Shown one piece after another: positions 34,540-46,600 of a stretch of 64,000 nucleotides of DNA. Source of the stretch: Liopterus haemorrhoidalis (taxonomy: Eukaryota; Arthropoda; Insecta; Coleoptera; Dytiscidae); contig OZ020611.1 of assembly GCA_963971575.1 (NCBI GenBank), positions 59,367,381 through 59,431,380 on the forward strand, in the 5' to 3' direction. The translations under genes and the position numbers were made by a program. Position 1 is the stretch's first letter, and each line of letters begins with the position of its first letter. The notes under the pieces are model-generated. The model saw only the letters and a list, made by a program, of their open reading frames with translations, had not been told where the DNA came from and did no database searches.

Positions 34540-35385
34540 TAATTATTGTGGCGGTCGACCAATATCGGTTGTGATTCAAAAAAACATCGATGCAGTGAGC
34601 AAAATGATTGAAGAAGATCGGCATGTGACTTACCGTGAGATAGAGGCATTCTTTGGCATATCGCAGACTGCAATACGTTCGATTTTGCATGAACATTTAG
34701 CTGTAAAAAAAAAATCTGTTCCCGATGGATTTTTCATAATTTGACCGAAGCTCAAAAAAAGGCTCGTGTTGATTGGTGTAAGGGAATACTAAAAAAAATC
34801 AACCTAAGCACTGCAAAACCTCTATGTAACATCGTTACAGGTGAGGAAACTTGGATGTATTCATATGAACCGGAAACTAAGCAACAATCCACTGTTTGGG
34901 TCTGCCAAGATGAACCGAAACCCACAAAAGTTGTTCGTTCACGAAGCACTTCCAAGAAAATGATCGCTTGTTCTTCGGTTACACTGGATATGTCGCAACC
35001 ATTCCTTTAGAGGACCGGAGAACAATTAATACTGAATGGTATACAATAATTTGTTTGCCAGAAGTCATCGATAAAATTCAGGAAAAACAACCAAAAACGT
35101 CGCATCATCCTTCATCAAGACAATGCAAGCTCCCACACAGCACCTCAAACATTTGATTATTTGAAGGAGAAAAACATCGAATTAATGTCTCATTGCCCGT
35201 ATTCACCTGATTTTACCCTAACGACTTTTGTTTGTTCCCCAATGTCAAACAAAAAATGCGTGGACAGCGAGTTTCATCACCTCAAGAACTGTTGAAGCCT
35301 TCGAAATGTTTTGAGATACCAACTTCAGAGTGGAAAAATGATTCAAGAATTGGTTTGAACGCATGCAACAGTGTATAAATTTTAA
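34540..35385 (+). pseudogene. mariner (DD34D-type) transposase, broken
   Basis: The N-terminal part of the protein is missing or unrecognisable before GGRPISVVIQKNIDAVSKMI. Then follow EEDRHVTYREIEAFFGIS (helix-turn-helix), HEHLAVKKK, a frameshift near 34740, LTEAQKKARVDWCKG, TGEETWMYSYEPETKQQS (first catalytic acidic position, E-E here), TSKKMIACS, another frameshift near 34970, FFGYTGYVATIPLEDRRTIN and EWYTIICLPEV. After that come QDNASSHTA-like and CPYSPDFTL blocks carrying the second and third aspartate regions. At least four frame breaks. The order of motifs is complete from residue 60 or so to the C-terminus. Confidence 0.85.
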
Positions 35386-36590
35386 AGGTGAATATTTTGA
35401 AAAGTTATAAAACATTTTGTTCCAAAAAATATTTTTTCTTTCTCAGTTTTAGTAAAAACATAAAAGGTTGCCTTCATATTGTTACACTAGATATTTCAAA
35501 AATTTTAGTTGTTACATATTTTTTTGCTAGCATTGCATATAAATGTAATATACAGCACCAGGTTACAGTGCTATAGAGGTGCAGACAACCTAACCTCGCA
35601 GAGGACCCGTAGATGCCCGGAACATTTTTTTTATTGTAAATTTTTTTGTAGGTTAATTAAGAATTTCTAGACATCAGTTCTCAACGTCCATAGAGTCTCA
35701 TGCGGTCTTCTGTAAATGAAAAGTTTCTGTAATTAAAGAAAGATAATCTATTTTTTGAAGAAAACAATAATGTTATGTCGGTCTACTTTGTCGACAAATA
35801 ATAACTGTATGATTAATTTATTAGATTCTTTTAATTTTTTGTTGTTGGGTTCTCCTATGAATGTTTACCGCCAACGGCACCTAACAGACTTTATCCAGCA
35901 TTGCAGGTTTATTAATTTGTTAATCAAATTGAGCAAATTTTAATTTATTTTCTTACAAAATCTCTGCTCCGTCTATGTGCTGGAGTTCCTATCACCTTGA
36001 CCGCATAAATCACAAAAATGTGGCAAGTCTGTGCTATAGCCCTCTGCGAGCTACCAAACTTTAGTTATGGGTCCTGAGCCATAACTAAAGTGTCAGGACA
36101 CGAGAACTTTTAAGTAAATTTTAGGCCACAAGGGATTCGTATAACTAGTTAGATATTTCCGAAGTATACCGCGCTAAACCCTATCTGATCTTGTTTATTT
36201 TATAAGGTACTTTTAATTTTAAATTTAAGAGCATATATAGTTTGTAAATAACAGTATGAAGTATGGATTATGGAAATATATTCCTTCCTATATTTGCACA
36301 GCTTTCCGCAAATATCTTGTTTTAAAAAACATTTTAAAATTATTCTGGAAAATATAAAAAAGTACCAGATTTTGGATATTGGAGAGAAATTGGGAGTTCC
36401 TAAGATGAAATTTTTAGGATTTTGTAGGTATAATCAAGAACAAGTTCGTGTATATCATTGAAATTGTGGCCAGAGAGTTGGATCTCGAAAGTCTTGCATA
36501 GTATAGTTATTGGGTCCGCACAAAGAAAAACTTTGAAAAAACATATCAGTTGAAAAATATAATGACACATTTTTACAAAATATAAATATA
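35386..36590. other. No gene; one hairpin
   Basis: AT-rich. A perfect 12-bp inverted repeat with an 8-base loop lies at 36059-36090 (CTTTAGTTATGG arms). A at 36590 is the base immediately outside the Helitron 3' end. Confidence 0.45.
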
Positions 36591-37260
36591 CTAGCTGAAA
36601 ACCCGTGCTTCGCTACGGTATATTGATGGTCTCATTGGCATAAAATCCGCAGTTTGTTTTTAAACTTGTGTATGGGTAACCTTTGTAACAAAAAATCTAG
36701 TCGATATCTCATCTGTCCTAAGAGATATTGAGGAACCCGTGTAAAAACATTTTACTCCTTTTCACCAGATAAGGGTCGAACTTGAAAAAATCCTTTCTTA
36801 GTGGGTTCTTACTTCATACTGAAAAATGTACTCTCCGAATTTTTTATTTTTAAGAAAAAAATACTAATTTACGCTTTAGGAGTGAAAGAAAACTGTCAAA
36901 ACTCATATATGCCAAAATCGAATGTTATAACTCAACAACCGCTGGAAATACAAAGGGTTCTATAATTCACCCCGAATTTAGATTCACCCCTTTAGGGGTT
37001 GATTAAGATAAAATCCTGAAATACATTTTTCGGCATTTGTATGGGTAATCTTTATAAGCAAAAACCAAGTCTATATCTTATTGATAGTTGAAGCTAGCTG
37101 AATACCCGTGCTTCGCTACGGTATATTGATGGTCTCATTGGCGTAAAATCAGCAGTTTGTTTTTAAACTTGTGTATGGGTACCTTATGGAGACAAAACCT
37201 AGTTGATATCTCATCTGTCTTAAGAGATATTGAGGAATCCGTGAAAAAACATTTTACTAA
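36591..37260 (-). repeat. Duplicated Helitron 3' terminus
   Basis: About 170 bp at 36591-36760 recur at 37094-37260 with roughly 90 percent identity by eye. Both start CTAGCTGAA and contain the CCGTGCTTCGCTACGG hairpin. Only the outer one is followed (minus strand) by T; the inner one is followed by C. Between them (about 36790-37085) is one unit of the 291-bp repeat (CACCCCTTTAGGGGTTGATT). So the element carries terminator, repeat unit, terminator in series. Confidence 0.85.
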
Positions 37261-37636
37261 TGAACAATGAACAATTTAAGTTTAGCCCAACTACCCCATG
37301 TCTGCTTACATCCTGCAATTATTAAAAGTTATGGTCCGAATGACATGACACTACACTACGTTCATGTTCAAGTTGCATTTGTCAATAATTTGAAATTTTA
37401 GATGCTATTTTTAGACATTTTTATATATAGAATTCTAATTTTATAGATATTTGTTATTTAAAAACAATCTTAAACAACTTTGTGTTCCGCACAGAGGTGT
37501 TGGAAAAAGTAAATATAATTTGAATAAAGCAAAGCGTGTTGATGCAGAAAAACGATGAAGTGAATTTCGAACTATAACAAAGACTTTCAAAAGAAAGAAA
37601 AACAGACACAAAAAAATACCGACGACCTTTTTGTCA

Positions 37637-40600
37637 CTACTTAAGGACCTCTTTGTAGACCACATTGGTGGTTCTTCCCTGAGGTGCTAGGATCACCAGG
37701 CTGCTAGGTGAGCTCACTCTGGAGCAGGCCACGTAGAATTGTCCATGTGAGAAGCAGTCCTCCCTCAAGTCAATCCCTGCTACCTTCAGCGACTGCCCCT
37801 GGGATTTATTGATAGTCATAGCAAAGCAGACCTTGAGGGGGAACTGCAGTCTCTTGAACTCGAAGGAATAGTCTGATGGTATGAGTGGTATGCGTGGTAT
37901 GAATACCGATTCCCCCCGTGCACAGCCGGTGAACACTGTAGCCTCGATGACATTCCTATGGAGTGCCTTCGCTTGCAGCCTGGTGCCGTTGCAGAGTTTG
38001 GGTGGGTTGAGGTTCCGAAGCAACATCACTGGAGCCCCCACCTTGAGTAAAAGCTTGTGGGCTGGTAAGCCAGAAGGGTTGAGGGTGTTAAGAAACTCCA
38101 CGGGGTAGAGGACCGCGTTATCCGTTCGCACCACTGAGTCCACAGACCTATATTCCATTTCTACCCCTTCGAATGATTTAAGTAAAGTGTCATTAATGTC
38201 GGCCGCCTTGTCATTCTTGGGGGTCAGAATGGCACGCTCACATAGCCAGTCCATAAATTTCTCCCTGATTTCGGCGATATCAGGATATATCCTGGCTGTG
38301 AGATCCGCTAGGCTCGTCACAACTGACCCTAGACCTGCAGGGATGGTCACCTTTCCTTCAGACTCGGGATACTCTCCGTTTCCTATTTTCAGTAAGAGTT
38401 CTGAGAATTGCCCAGCGGATACATCGCCTTTCAAGTGAACCCTCATGTTCTTCCTGAGAGAGAGTTTCCAGATGAGGGGCCATAGATATGAAGCCTTGAC
38501 GCACGCTTTAACCTCGTCAGCTCGAGTTCCCCTTGGCACCACTGGCAGAGTCTGATGGAAGTCTCCAGCTAGCAGAACGGTGACTCCCCCCATCACTTTA
38601 TTATTGCTCCTTATGTCTTTGAGAGTTATATTTAATGCTTCAAGACCGCCCTTGTGCGCCATGGTGCTCTCATCCCAAACAATGAGCTTACAGTCCCGCA
38701 GCACTTGGGCCATGTTGCTTTGTTTTGAGATATTGCAGAGAGGTCTTTCTGCATGAATGAGGTTAAAAGGCAGTTTGAAGGCAGAGTGGGCCGTCTTGCC
38801 TCCCTGCAGCAGCGTAGCAGCGATGCCAGAGGAAGCGACAGCCAAAGCTATACCACGATCACACCAAACCTTCGCCAAAAGCAAATTGATGAGGAAGGTC
38901 TTCCCAGTACCACCAGGAGCATCTAGGAAAAAGACCTGCCCAGCACCTGACTCAACGCTGCTTAGGACCTGACGATAGACAGCGAGCTGCTCATTCGTCA
39001 GTAAACCCTCGTTATTCGTCACTATTTGAGCCAACGCGTTCGTGTCATAACTGGTCTCCCTCAGATAGTCTCTGTTCATTAACTCGACTACTCCAGACTT
39101 TGCTGGTTGAGGCAAGCCGTACTGTATCAAATACTGTCCTCCCAAAGTTAACACTGCGTCCTCAATCAGCACCAGGCACCTATTATACACCTCGCCCATT
39201 ACCTGCTGCACACTCCCTTGCAACAACCTCTCAACCTGCCGTGTGATGTCCTGTGAGAGACTGTCCTTGTACTTCTCCCAAAGACTCAAAGGATCGGAGA
39301 GTTGACAGAACACCAGCATCACTGTAAAGAGCTCCCGCAGCTTAAAGGGAGAATCACATAGAGCAGCTTCCTCCAAAGTAGTGTCCCAGTGCTTGTCATC
39401 TTCCAACAAACCTAATGCATTGCATGCAGACTGGAAGGTGGGATGAAGGACATCATTTACAGTCTTCAGCTCTGAAAAGGACGTTGGGCCTCGAACTTCA
39501 TGTAGCAGCAGGCGTAGATGATAACACTCGGCGTTGTTTGGGTGGATGGTGTACACTCTTCCTAGCACGTGATCCTTCTTAACTCCTGGCCAGCCATAGA
39601 TATCCTTTCCCTGCTTTCTTCTCGCGAACTTATTTTTTTCCCACACAAAGAAAGCAGGGACCTCAGAATACAAGAGGGTTTTTGCAAAATCATCCGTTTT
39701 GCATAGTTCGAAGAAAGCCAAGAGTGTTGTCTGAGGAGGGTTGCTGAGCTTCTCGGCCAAGTTGTTGGACGTGAAGTACACGCGCTGACCATTTTCGAGG
39801 TGAACAGCAAGGTGGATTACAGGGGGGTATCTCTCATGAATGGGGAACCCCAAGATCCTCCACATCGCCTCCGAGCTGCTTATGTATCGCCCACTCTCGT
39901 ACAATTTCACCTCGTCCTTCTCATTCTCAAGGGCAAAAGCTGCCTGGTCACTACCCTTGTTTACGTACTTGCAAATGTACTTGATGGACTTCACTGAATT
40001 ACCAAATTCCACATTGATGTGGGCATCAAAAACACGTAACAGGACAGGGTTGTAGGGTACCACCCAGCGGTTGTCCAGCTCTATCCCGTTGATTTCTACA
40101 GTAAAGCCACCGTCAGCTGGAGACCTCCTGCGATACTGCGGGTATCCATCGTCTCCTGTCTGAGTGTCATTGAGAAGTGACCGGGGATATCTCTTGCTGC
40201 AGCTGCCTCCTTTCATACAGGGCGAATTTCGGTTCAAGTTGCCACAAGGCCCATGAATCATGTTGGCCTTGACGATGTTGTGGAGGAGAGGGTCTTGCTC
40301 AGGGTCGGGTATTTCGGAACAGATGACTTTGTCAATTATTTCAGGGAAGATGCGCTGCTCTAGCCACAGCAAGATGTGGACATGAGGCAGACCCCGTTTT
40401 TGCCATTCTACCGAGTACATAAAACACCGCACTTTCCCAAACAGACTGCCCTTGTTCAAAAGAGACATCATCTTCTTCACTTTGAGATGGAAAACCCTGG
40501 CTATTATGTCGTGACGATCGTGAGACTTTTGCCCAGGTAATAGTGCATCTGTGATATCCTTCCACCTGGGGTTACAGGTGAAAGTGATAAACAGATCCGG

Positions 40601-42736
40601 ACGGCCGTAATGGCGGACATATGTCCTGGCGTCTTGTGTTCGTTCATGCATATAGCGGGGTCCTCCAGTGAAGGATGATGGGAGCACCACCATTCGACCT
40701 AGGTGAGCAGCATCAGCATCCTGCCTTCCCACGGCATCTTTTAGGTGTATGTAGCTGTCTGACCTCAGCTGCGCTTGATTATTCCTAATATAGTTTAATC
40801 TCTCAGTCTCTATTTTGGCGTACATATCAACCAAAAATTGACTGAGAAGGGAGCGGAAGTACAGCAAGTGGTTCACCTCTCCTTGTCTGACCATGGTGCG
40901 GTAGGAATAAAAGTTCGCTGCGGAAACAGTCTTTTTGCGGGGCAACTTGGTCTCGGGATCACGCAGAGGCAGGGCAATAGAGTACCCATCTTCGCCTCTA
41001 CAGAATAAAAGAGGATACTGCAGGGCGTGGTATGATCGATGAATTTCACTGATGCGCTTCAGTGTGTTGTCGTGACTGTGCAGAACGATGTCCCGCTGTT
41101 CAAATTGTTGACCAACAATCACCATAGCTACCTCATTTGTTGTTGGTGCATTGAAGCGACCCCCATGTGCGTCAATGGGCTTTCTATCTGCATGGATGAC
41201 AACTTCGAACTTCTTGCAAGTTGAAGGCACCTTATCCAGGGCGGTCTTCAGGTCCTTCACGTACTTGTTGACATAGTGCAGCATCCTCTGCAGTTGTTTG
41301 ACCAACCCCTGTTTGACGTCAGGAAAGTTACTACACCTCAAGCGCACTTCCCTTTCGTCCTCCCCCACAAAATAAATTTGCATAAATTGAGCTTCCCGTT
41401 GAGGTGCTGGCAGCAGACTTCCTATCAAGTGATAAACCTGCCCCTGAACTTTGAAAGTCGGCATGAAGCCGTCTTGTAAAACCTGCTGGGCCCCGAATGA
41501 CGTCATGCTAAAGCATCCATTGTATTTACGAACTCGGTTCATAAAGTGGACGTGTTCGGGGTGACTGCCTAATACCAGGCTGTACAGAGGCTCGGGCAGA
41601 GGTTCTAAGGGTGGAAGCTGCACTTTGCCACCGCTACAACACATGCCAGGAGCTTCCTCCTTCCACTTAAGGGCATTGCAGTACTGACACTTGTGTCTCA
41701 TGGCACCCAGAGCTACAGTGCTGTCTGTCTCGTAAGCCACGTCAGGATCATATGCCATGCCTGAGTGAGCCTTGATCTTCCATGGAAGTTCTCGCCTTTC
41801 TACTCGTCTTCCAGGATTTCTTTGCTCATATCGGGACTCAGCCGCTCTGTGCACCTCGGGGTGATCTTGTTGATACTTGACCACAGCTGCTCTGTGCACC
41901 TCGGGGTAATCTTGTTGATACCTGGCCACAGCTGCTCTGTGCACCTCCGGGTAATCTTGTTGATACCTGGCCACAGCTGCTCTGTGCACCTCGGGGCAAT
42001 CTTGTTGATACCTGGCCACAGCTGCTTTGTGCACCTCCGGGTAATCTTGTTGATACCTGGCCACAGCTGCTCTGTGCAACTGGGGCTTATTTTGTTGGTA
42101 CTTGACCACAGCTGCACGGTTCACTTCAGGATTTCTCTGCGCATATTTCCTGGCAGCATCCTTAAGTTGTTGTCTCCTTTTAGCGTTTGTGACTCTGGCA
42201 CGATGTTTGGCAGGAGTCTTCTTTTGAACAGGTGATGACTGTGAGACGTGTGAGGCGGAATCAGGCTCAGCGCGTAAAAGCGTGGTGTATACTTCTTCAG
42301 GTTCAAGTGGTAGATACGCATCGAAATGGCCCCTAGAAAGTTCCTGCGTAAAGCGTAGCCTCTCCACGGGGTGACCTGCAGCACCGAAACTCTCATAGAG
42401 CTCGCCATTACGGTAAACCTCGAAAACGAATTCGAACAGTTGGCTAGCTGCCACCAGCTCACATAAACCACCATAAGTAAATGGTCGGGACATGTGAGCA
42501 AGATATTCAGCAGAGCTGCTGTAGTTGTTGCCCTCGTTGTCGTGGGACATGATGGAGAACTCCTCCCAGTTGTCCACTACGTGTCTCACGATTACCTCAC
42601 GCACCTCTCTAGCCATTAGTTGAGTACCATACATAAGAAAAGAGAGGGACCGAAACAGGCAGGCTCCGTCTCCTGTAATGGGGACAACACTGTATTGCAC
42701 CAACTCCCCATTAATATTTAAAAACTCAGTTACCAT
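37637..42736 (-). CDS. Helitron RepHel replication initiator-helicase with OTU domain
   Basis: A single uninterrupted 1699-residue protein, full length for the family. The OTU-like cysteine protease domain spans about 15-143, with D23, C26 (TGDGACLFRSL) and H137 (GHFDAYLP) as the probable catalytic triad. Eight 15-residue repeats follow at 192-311. A zinc motif has C350, C353, C366 and C367. The Helitron N-domain is followed by the Rep nuclease: the HUH motif GLPHVHILLW (H785, H787) and the Y2 motif IKYICKYVNK (Y920, Y924). The PIF1-type superfamily 1 helicase has Walker A DAPGGTGKTF (K1279), Walker B LIVWDES (D1355, E1356), LLAGDFHQTLPVV and MTINKSQGQSL. Rep would nick at the element ends and the helicase unwind the strand for rolling-circle-like transposition. 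OTU domains are known in some animal Helitrons; their role is not settled. It starts at ATG 42736, and its stop lies about 380 bp from the inner 3' terminus. Confidence 0.96.
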   Translation of the reverse strand: MVTEFLNINGELVQYSVVPITGDGACLFRSLSFLMYGTQLMAREVREVIVRHVVDNWEEFSIMSHDNEGNNYSSSAEYLAHMSRPFTYGGLCELVAASQLFEFVFEVYRNGELYESFGAAGHPVERLRFTQELSRGHFDAYLPLEPEEVYTTLLRAEPDSASHVSQSSPVQKKTPAKHRARVTNAKRRQQLKDAARKYAQRNPEVNRAAVVKYQQNKPQLHRAAVARYQQDYPEVHKAAVARYQQDCPEVHRAAVARYQQDYPEVHRAAVARYQQDYPEVHRAAVVKYQQDHPEVHRAAESRYEQRNPGRRVERRELPWKIKAHSGMAYDPDVAYETDSTVALGAMRHKCQYCNALKWKEEAPGMCCSGGKVQLPPLEPLPEPLYSLVLGSHPEHVHFMNRVRKYNGCFSMTSFGAQQVLQDGFMPTFKVQGQVYHLIGSLLPAPQREAQFMQIYFVGEDEREVRLRCSNFPDVKQGLVKQLQRMLHYVNKYVKDLKTALDKVPSTCKKFEVVIHADRKPIDAHGGRFNAPTTNEVAMVIVGQQFEQRDIVLHSHDNTLKRISEIHRSYHALQYPLLFCRGEDGYSIALPLRDPETKLPRKKTVSAANFYSYRTMVRQGEVNHLLYFRSLLSQFLVDMYAKIETERLNYIRNNQAQLRSDSYIHLKDAVGRQDADAAHLGRMVVLPSSFTGGPRYMHERTQDARTYVRHYGRPDLFITFTCNPRWKDITDALLPGQKSHDRHDIIARVFHLKVKKMMSLLNKGSLFGKVRCFMYSVEWQKRGLPHVHILLWLEQRIFPEIIDKVICSEIPDPEQDPLLHNIVKANMIHGPCGNLNRNSPCMKGGSCSKRYPRSLLNDTQTGDDGYPQYRRRSPADGGFTVEINGIELDNRWVVPYNPVLLRVFDAHINVEFGNSVKSIKYICKYVNKGSDQAAFALENEKDEVKLYESGRYISSSEAMWRILGFPIHERYPPVIHLAVHLENGQRVYFTSNNLAEKLSNPPQTTLLAFFELCKTDDFAKTLLYSEVPAFFVWEKNKFARRKQGKDIYGWPGVKKDHVLGRVYTIHPNNAECYHLRLLLHEVRGPTSFSELKTVNDVLHPTFQSACNALGLLEDDKHWDTTLEEAALCDSPFKLRELFTVMLVFCQLSDPLSLWEKYKDSLSQDITRQVERLLQGSVQQVMGEVYNRCLVLIEDAVLTLGGQYLIQYGLPQPAKSGVVELMNRDYLRETSYDTNALAQIVTNNEGLLTNEQLAVYRQVLSSVESGAGQVFFLDAPGGTGKTFLINLLLAKVWCDRGIALAVASSGIAATLLQGGKTAHSAFKLPFNLIHAERPLCNISKQSNMAQVLRDCKLIVWDESTMAHKGGLEALNITLKDIRSNNKVMGGVTVLLAGDFHQTLPVVPRGTRADEVKACVKASYLWPLIWKLSLRKNMRVHLKGDVSAGQFSELLLKIGNGEYPESEGKVTIPAGLGSVVTSLADLTARIYPDIAEIREKFMDWLCERAILTPKNDKAADINDTLLKSFEGVEMEYRSVDSVVRTDNAVLYPVEFLNTLNPSGLPAHKLLLKVGAPVMLLRNLNPPKLCNGTRLQAKALHRNVIEATVFTGCARGESVFIPRIPLIPSDYSFEFKRLQFPLKVCFAMTINKSQGQSLKVAGIDLREDCFSHGQFYVACSRVSSPSSLVILAPQGRTTNVVYKEVLK
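41804..42163 (-). repeat. 45-bp in-frame tandem repeat within RepHel
   Basis: Eight units of 15 codons encode RAAVARYQQDYPEVH and variants, corresponding to residues 192-311. The central units are nearly identical in DNA and the outer ones more diverged, the pattern expected from recent unequal exchange or slippage. The sequence is basic and probably helical. The long opposite-strand frames at 41765-42235 and 41800-42117 are products of this repeat and are not genes. Confidence 0.92.
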
Positions 42737-42984
42737 AGCGACCTTAGAAAAACAAAGGGTGCAAAACTAAAAGGCTCTAAAGTGAATATACAAAATAAGA
42801 AAAAAAAATGTTTTTTTAATTTTTCACAGTCTTTCGCTCATATGTGACGAAAACGAACAGTAGTATGGAAATATGACTGAAACACGAACTAATTAATTAA
42901 ATAACTAAGAAAAGAATAAGACTAAAAAAACAAATAATTATACACAGAATATTTTATCCACGGATTTAGCCAAAGACGTGATAA

Positions 42985-43315
42985 AAGTTTAGCAAACAAT
43001 AAATTCGAAATATGAACCAAGAAAAGATGGTTAATAAAAGACCTGAAGAAATTAATTATAAGAAGATACTACTCTAGAACACACAGCTGATAGAAAATTT
43101 AACAAAGAATAAACACGAAATATCAGGGAAAGATCTCAAAAGATCTGAAGAAATTTAGAATATGAAGACATTCTAACAAAAAATCACAAGATACAATATT
43201 TAACAAACAAAAAATACGAAATAACAACCAAGAAAAGACCTGAAGAAATTAAATATGCGAAAATGCTCTAGAACAAACACCTAATACGAATTCAAACAAA
43301 CAGTGAATACGAAAT
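42985..43315. repeat. Degenerate repeat of about 105 bp
   Basis: About three and a half units share ACGAAAT, CCAAGAAAAGA, GACCTGAAGAAATTAA and CTCTAGAACA phrases, just upstream of the RepHel start on the minus strand. They may belong to the 5' untranslated or promoter region of that gene. Confidence 0.6.
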
Positions 43316-43639
43316 AAATTCCTATCCACAACTTTAAATTACTGTTAAAACATTGTAGTCACTAAGACTAACATATATTAAAGTAGGGAGAAATATAAAG
43401 ACTCCGGCGATGCCATCTGTGGGCAAACATACGTACGTATGAGTGTCTTACTGTAGAATGGCTCCCACCAATTAGAGGGCAGAATTTGAATCGTGAGCGC
43501 GCATTAATAAATACTGCGAATTCGAGGTATTTGAATGTTTCTTGCCTATAATTCAAGATATATCGAAATAATAAATTATTTTAATATTAGTAGAGTTTAA
43601 AATAAAGAAAAATCGTCTTTTAAATGTTAATTTAATTTA

Positions 43640-46600
43640 GGGTCTAGGAATGTATAGTGAACAGACAAACAGACATTAGTTTTTATATATAAGCTGTCTA
43701 AAAAAACTGTAAGGAAATAATCGGGGAGACGTCTTATTGATTAAAAAAATATATAATAAATTTGCCCTCTTAAGGGTGAAATTTAAAAAAAAACGGTCAC
43801 CATACTCTCTAAATATTTTAGTCACCTATATGCCAAAAAGCAATGTTATAATTTAAAATACACAGGTTATACGAAGGGTTCTATAATACACCCGGAATCT
43901 AGATTCGCCCCTCTAGGTGTAGATTAGGGCAAAATCTTGAAACTTGTTTATAAACAATTATATGAGTAAACTTTGTATGAAAAAACCAAGTAGATATCTT
44001 ATCGGTCTTAAGAGATATTGGGGAATTCATAAAAAGACATTTCTTCCTTTTTCTATCCTTAGGGATCGAATTTCTAAAAATCCTTCCTTAGTGGGCGCTT
44101 ACGTCATGGCAGGAATATACTCTTCAAATATCATGTTTTCAGATCCAAGGGACGTTCTGTCGAATAAAAAAAATAGCAATTTACTCCCTTAGGAGTGGAA
44201 TTTAAAAAAAGGGTAAAAACGCTTTCTTAATATTTTAAAAAGACACCTATATACCAAAAAGGAAAATTATAGCCTTACAAGTACAGGAGATACGCAGAAT
44301 TCTATAATTCATCTCGAATGTAAATTCACCCCTTTAGGGGTTGATAAGGACAAAATCCTGAAATATGTTTTTAAACAATTATTTGAGTAAACTTTGTATG
44401 CAAAATCCAAGCCGATATCTTATGGGTCTTAAGAAATATTAAGGTATCCATAAAAACACATTTCACCCCTTTTCAACCCTTAGGGGCCGAATTTCGAAAA
44501 ATCCTTTCTTAGTGGTCGCTTACGCCATGGTACGAATATACTCCTCGAATATAAGGTTTTTAGTTCGAAGGGACGTTTTGTCGAATGAAAAATACCAGTT
44601 TACCCCCCTTAGGGGTAGAAATTTAAAAGATGATCAAAACGTTTTCTAAATATTTTAAAAATGCACCTATCCTATATACAAAAAAGGAAAATTATAGCTT
44701 TACAAACACAGGGGATACGCAAGATTCTATAATTCACCTCGAATGTAAATTCACCCCTTTAGGGGTTGATAAGGGCAAAATCCTGAAATATGTTTTTAAT
44801 TAATTATATGAGTAAACTTTATAAGCAAAATCCAAGCCGATATGTTATGGGTCTTAAGATATATTTAAGGAATCTATAAAAACACTTTTCACCCCTTTTC
44901 AACCTTTAGGGGTAAAAAAAAAACTGTCAAAACCATTTCGAGATATTTTAAAAAGACACCTATGTGCGAAAAAGGTATGTTATAAGTCAACAAACACAGG
45001 AAATACGATGGCATGTATAATTCACCCCGATTGTAAATTCACCCATTTAGGGGTTGATTAGGACAAAATACTAAAATAAGTTTTTCGGCATTTGTATGAG
45101 TAATCATTGTAAGAAAAAACCAAGTCGATATTTTATTGGTACTAAGTCCTAAAAGATATTTAGGAATCATCGAAATCACAATTCACCCCTTTTCACCCTT
45201 TAGGGGTGAAATTTTAAAAAACTACCAAAGCCTTTTCGGGATATTTTATAAAGACACCTATGTGCTAAAAAGTAATGTTGCAACCAAACGAACACAGGAA
45301 ATTCGACGGAATGTATAACTCACCCCGACTGTAGATCCACCCTTTTAGGGGTTGATTGAGACAAATTCCTGAGATAAGTTTTTCGGTAATTGTATGGACA
45401 ATCTTTGCAAGCAAACAGTAAATCGATATCTTATTGATCCTAAGAGATATTAAGGAATCCTTGAAATCATAATACACCCCTTTTCAGCCCTTAGGGGTGG
45501 AATTTTACAAAACTGTCAAACCCATTTCGAGATATTTTAAAAAGACACCTATGTGCCAAAAAGTAATGTTGCAACGAAACGAACACAGGAATTACGACGG
45601 GATGTATAATTCACCCCGATTGTAGAACCACCCCTTTAGGGGTTGATTAGGACAAAATCCTGAAATTGGTGATTCGGTATTTGTATGGGTAATCTTTGTA
45701 AGCAAAAAGCAAGTCGATATCTTATTGGTCCTAAGAGATATTAAAGAATCCTTAAAATCACAATTCACCCCTTTTCACCCTTTAGGGGTGAAATTTCAAA
45801 AAACTGTCAATACCATTTCGAGATATTTTAAAAAGACACCTATGTGCCAAAAAGTAATATTGCAACTAAACGAACACAGGAAATATGACGGAATGTATAA
45901 CTCACCCCGATTGTACATCCACCCCTTTAGGGGATGATTAGAACAAATTCCTGAAATAATTTTTTCGGTAATTGTATGGATAATCTTTGCAAGCAAACAG
46001 TAAATCGATATCTTATTGATCCTAAGAGATATTAAGGCATCCTTGAAATCACAATTCACCCCTTTTCAACCCTTAGGGATGGAATTTTAAAAAACTGTCA
46101 AACCGATTTCGAGATATTTTAAAAAGACACATATGTGCCAAAAAGTAATGTTGCAACGAAACGAAAACAGGAATTACGACGGGATGTATAATTCACCCTG
46201 ATTGTAGATCCACCCCTTTAGGGGTTGATTAGGACAAAATCCTGAAATTGGTGATTCGGTATTTGTATAGGTAATCTTTGTAAGCAAAAAGCAAGTCGAT
46301 ATCTTATTGGTCCTAAGAGATATTAAAGAATCCTTAAAATCACAATTCACCCCTTTTCACCCTTTAGGGGTGAAATTTCAAAAAACTGTCAATACCATTT
46401 CGAGATATTTTAAAAAGACACCTATGTGCCAAAAAGTAATCTTGCAACTAAACGAACACAGGAAATACAACGGGATGTATAATCCACCCCGATTGTAGGT
46501 TCACCCCTTTAGGGGTTGATTAGGGCAATATCCCGAAATTGGTTTTTCGGCATTTGTATGGGTAATACTTGTAAGCAAAAACTAAGTCGATATCCCATCG

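Noticed and set aside
41765..42235. 156-codon plus-strand and 105-codon minus-strand frames overlapping the RepHel gene
   Set aside because: They are other-frame readings of the 45-bp coding repeat; the RepHel frame runs through the same bases and has all the family motifs.
45725..46498. Two near-identical small genes (45725-45937 and 46307-46498)
   Set aside because: They are the same phase of two alternate 291-bp repeat units, with no independent coding evidence.
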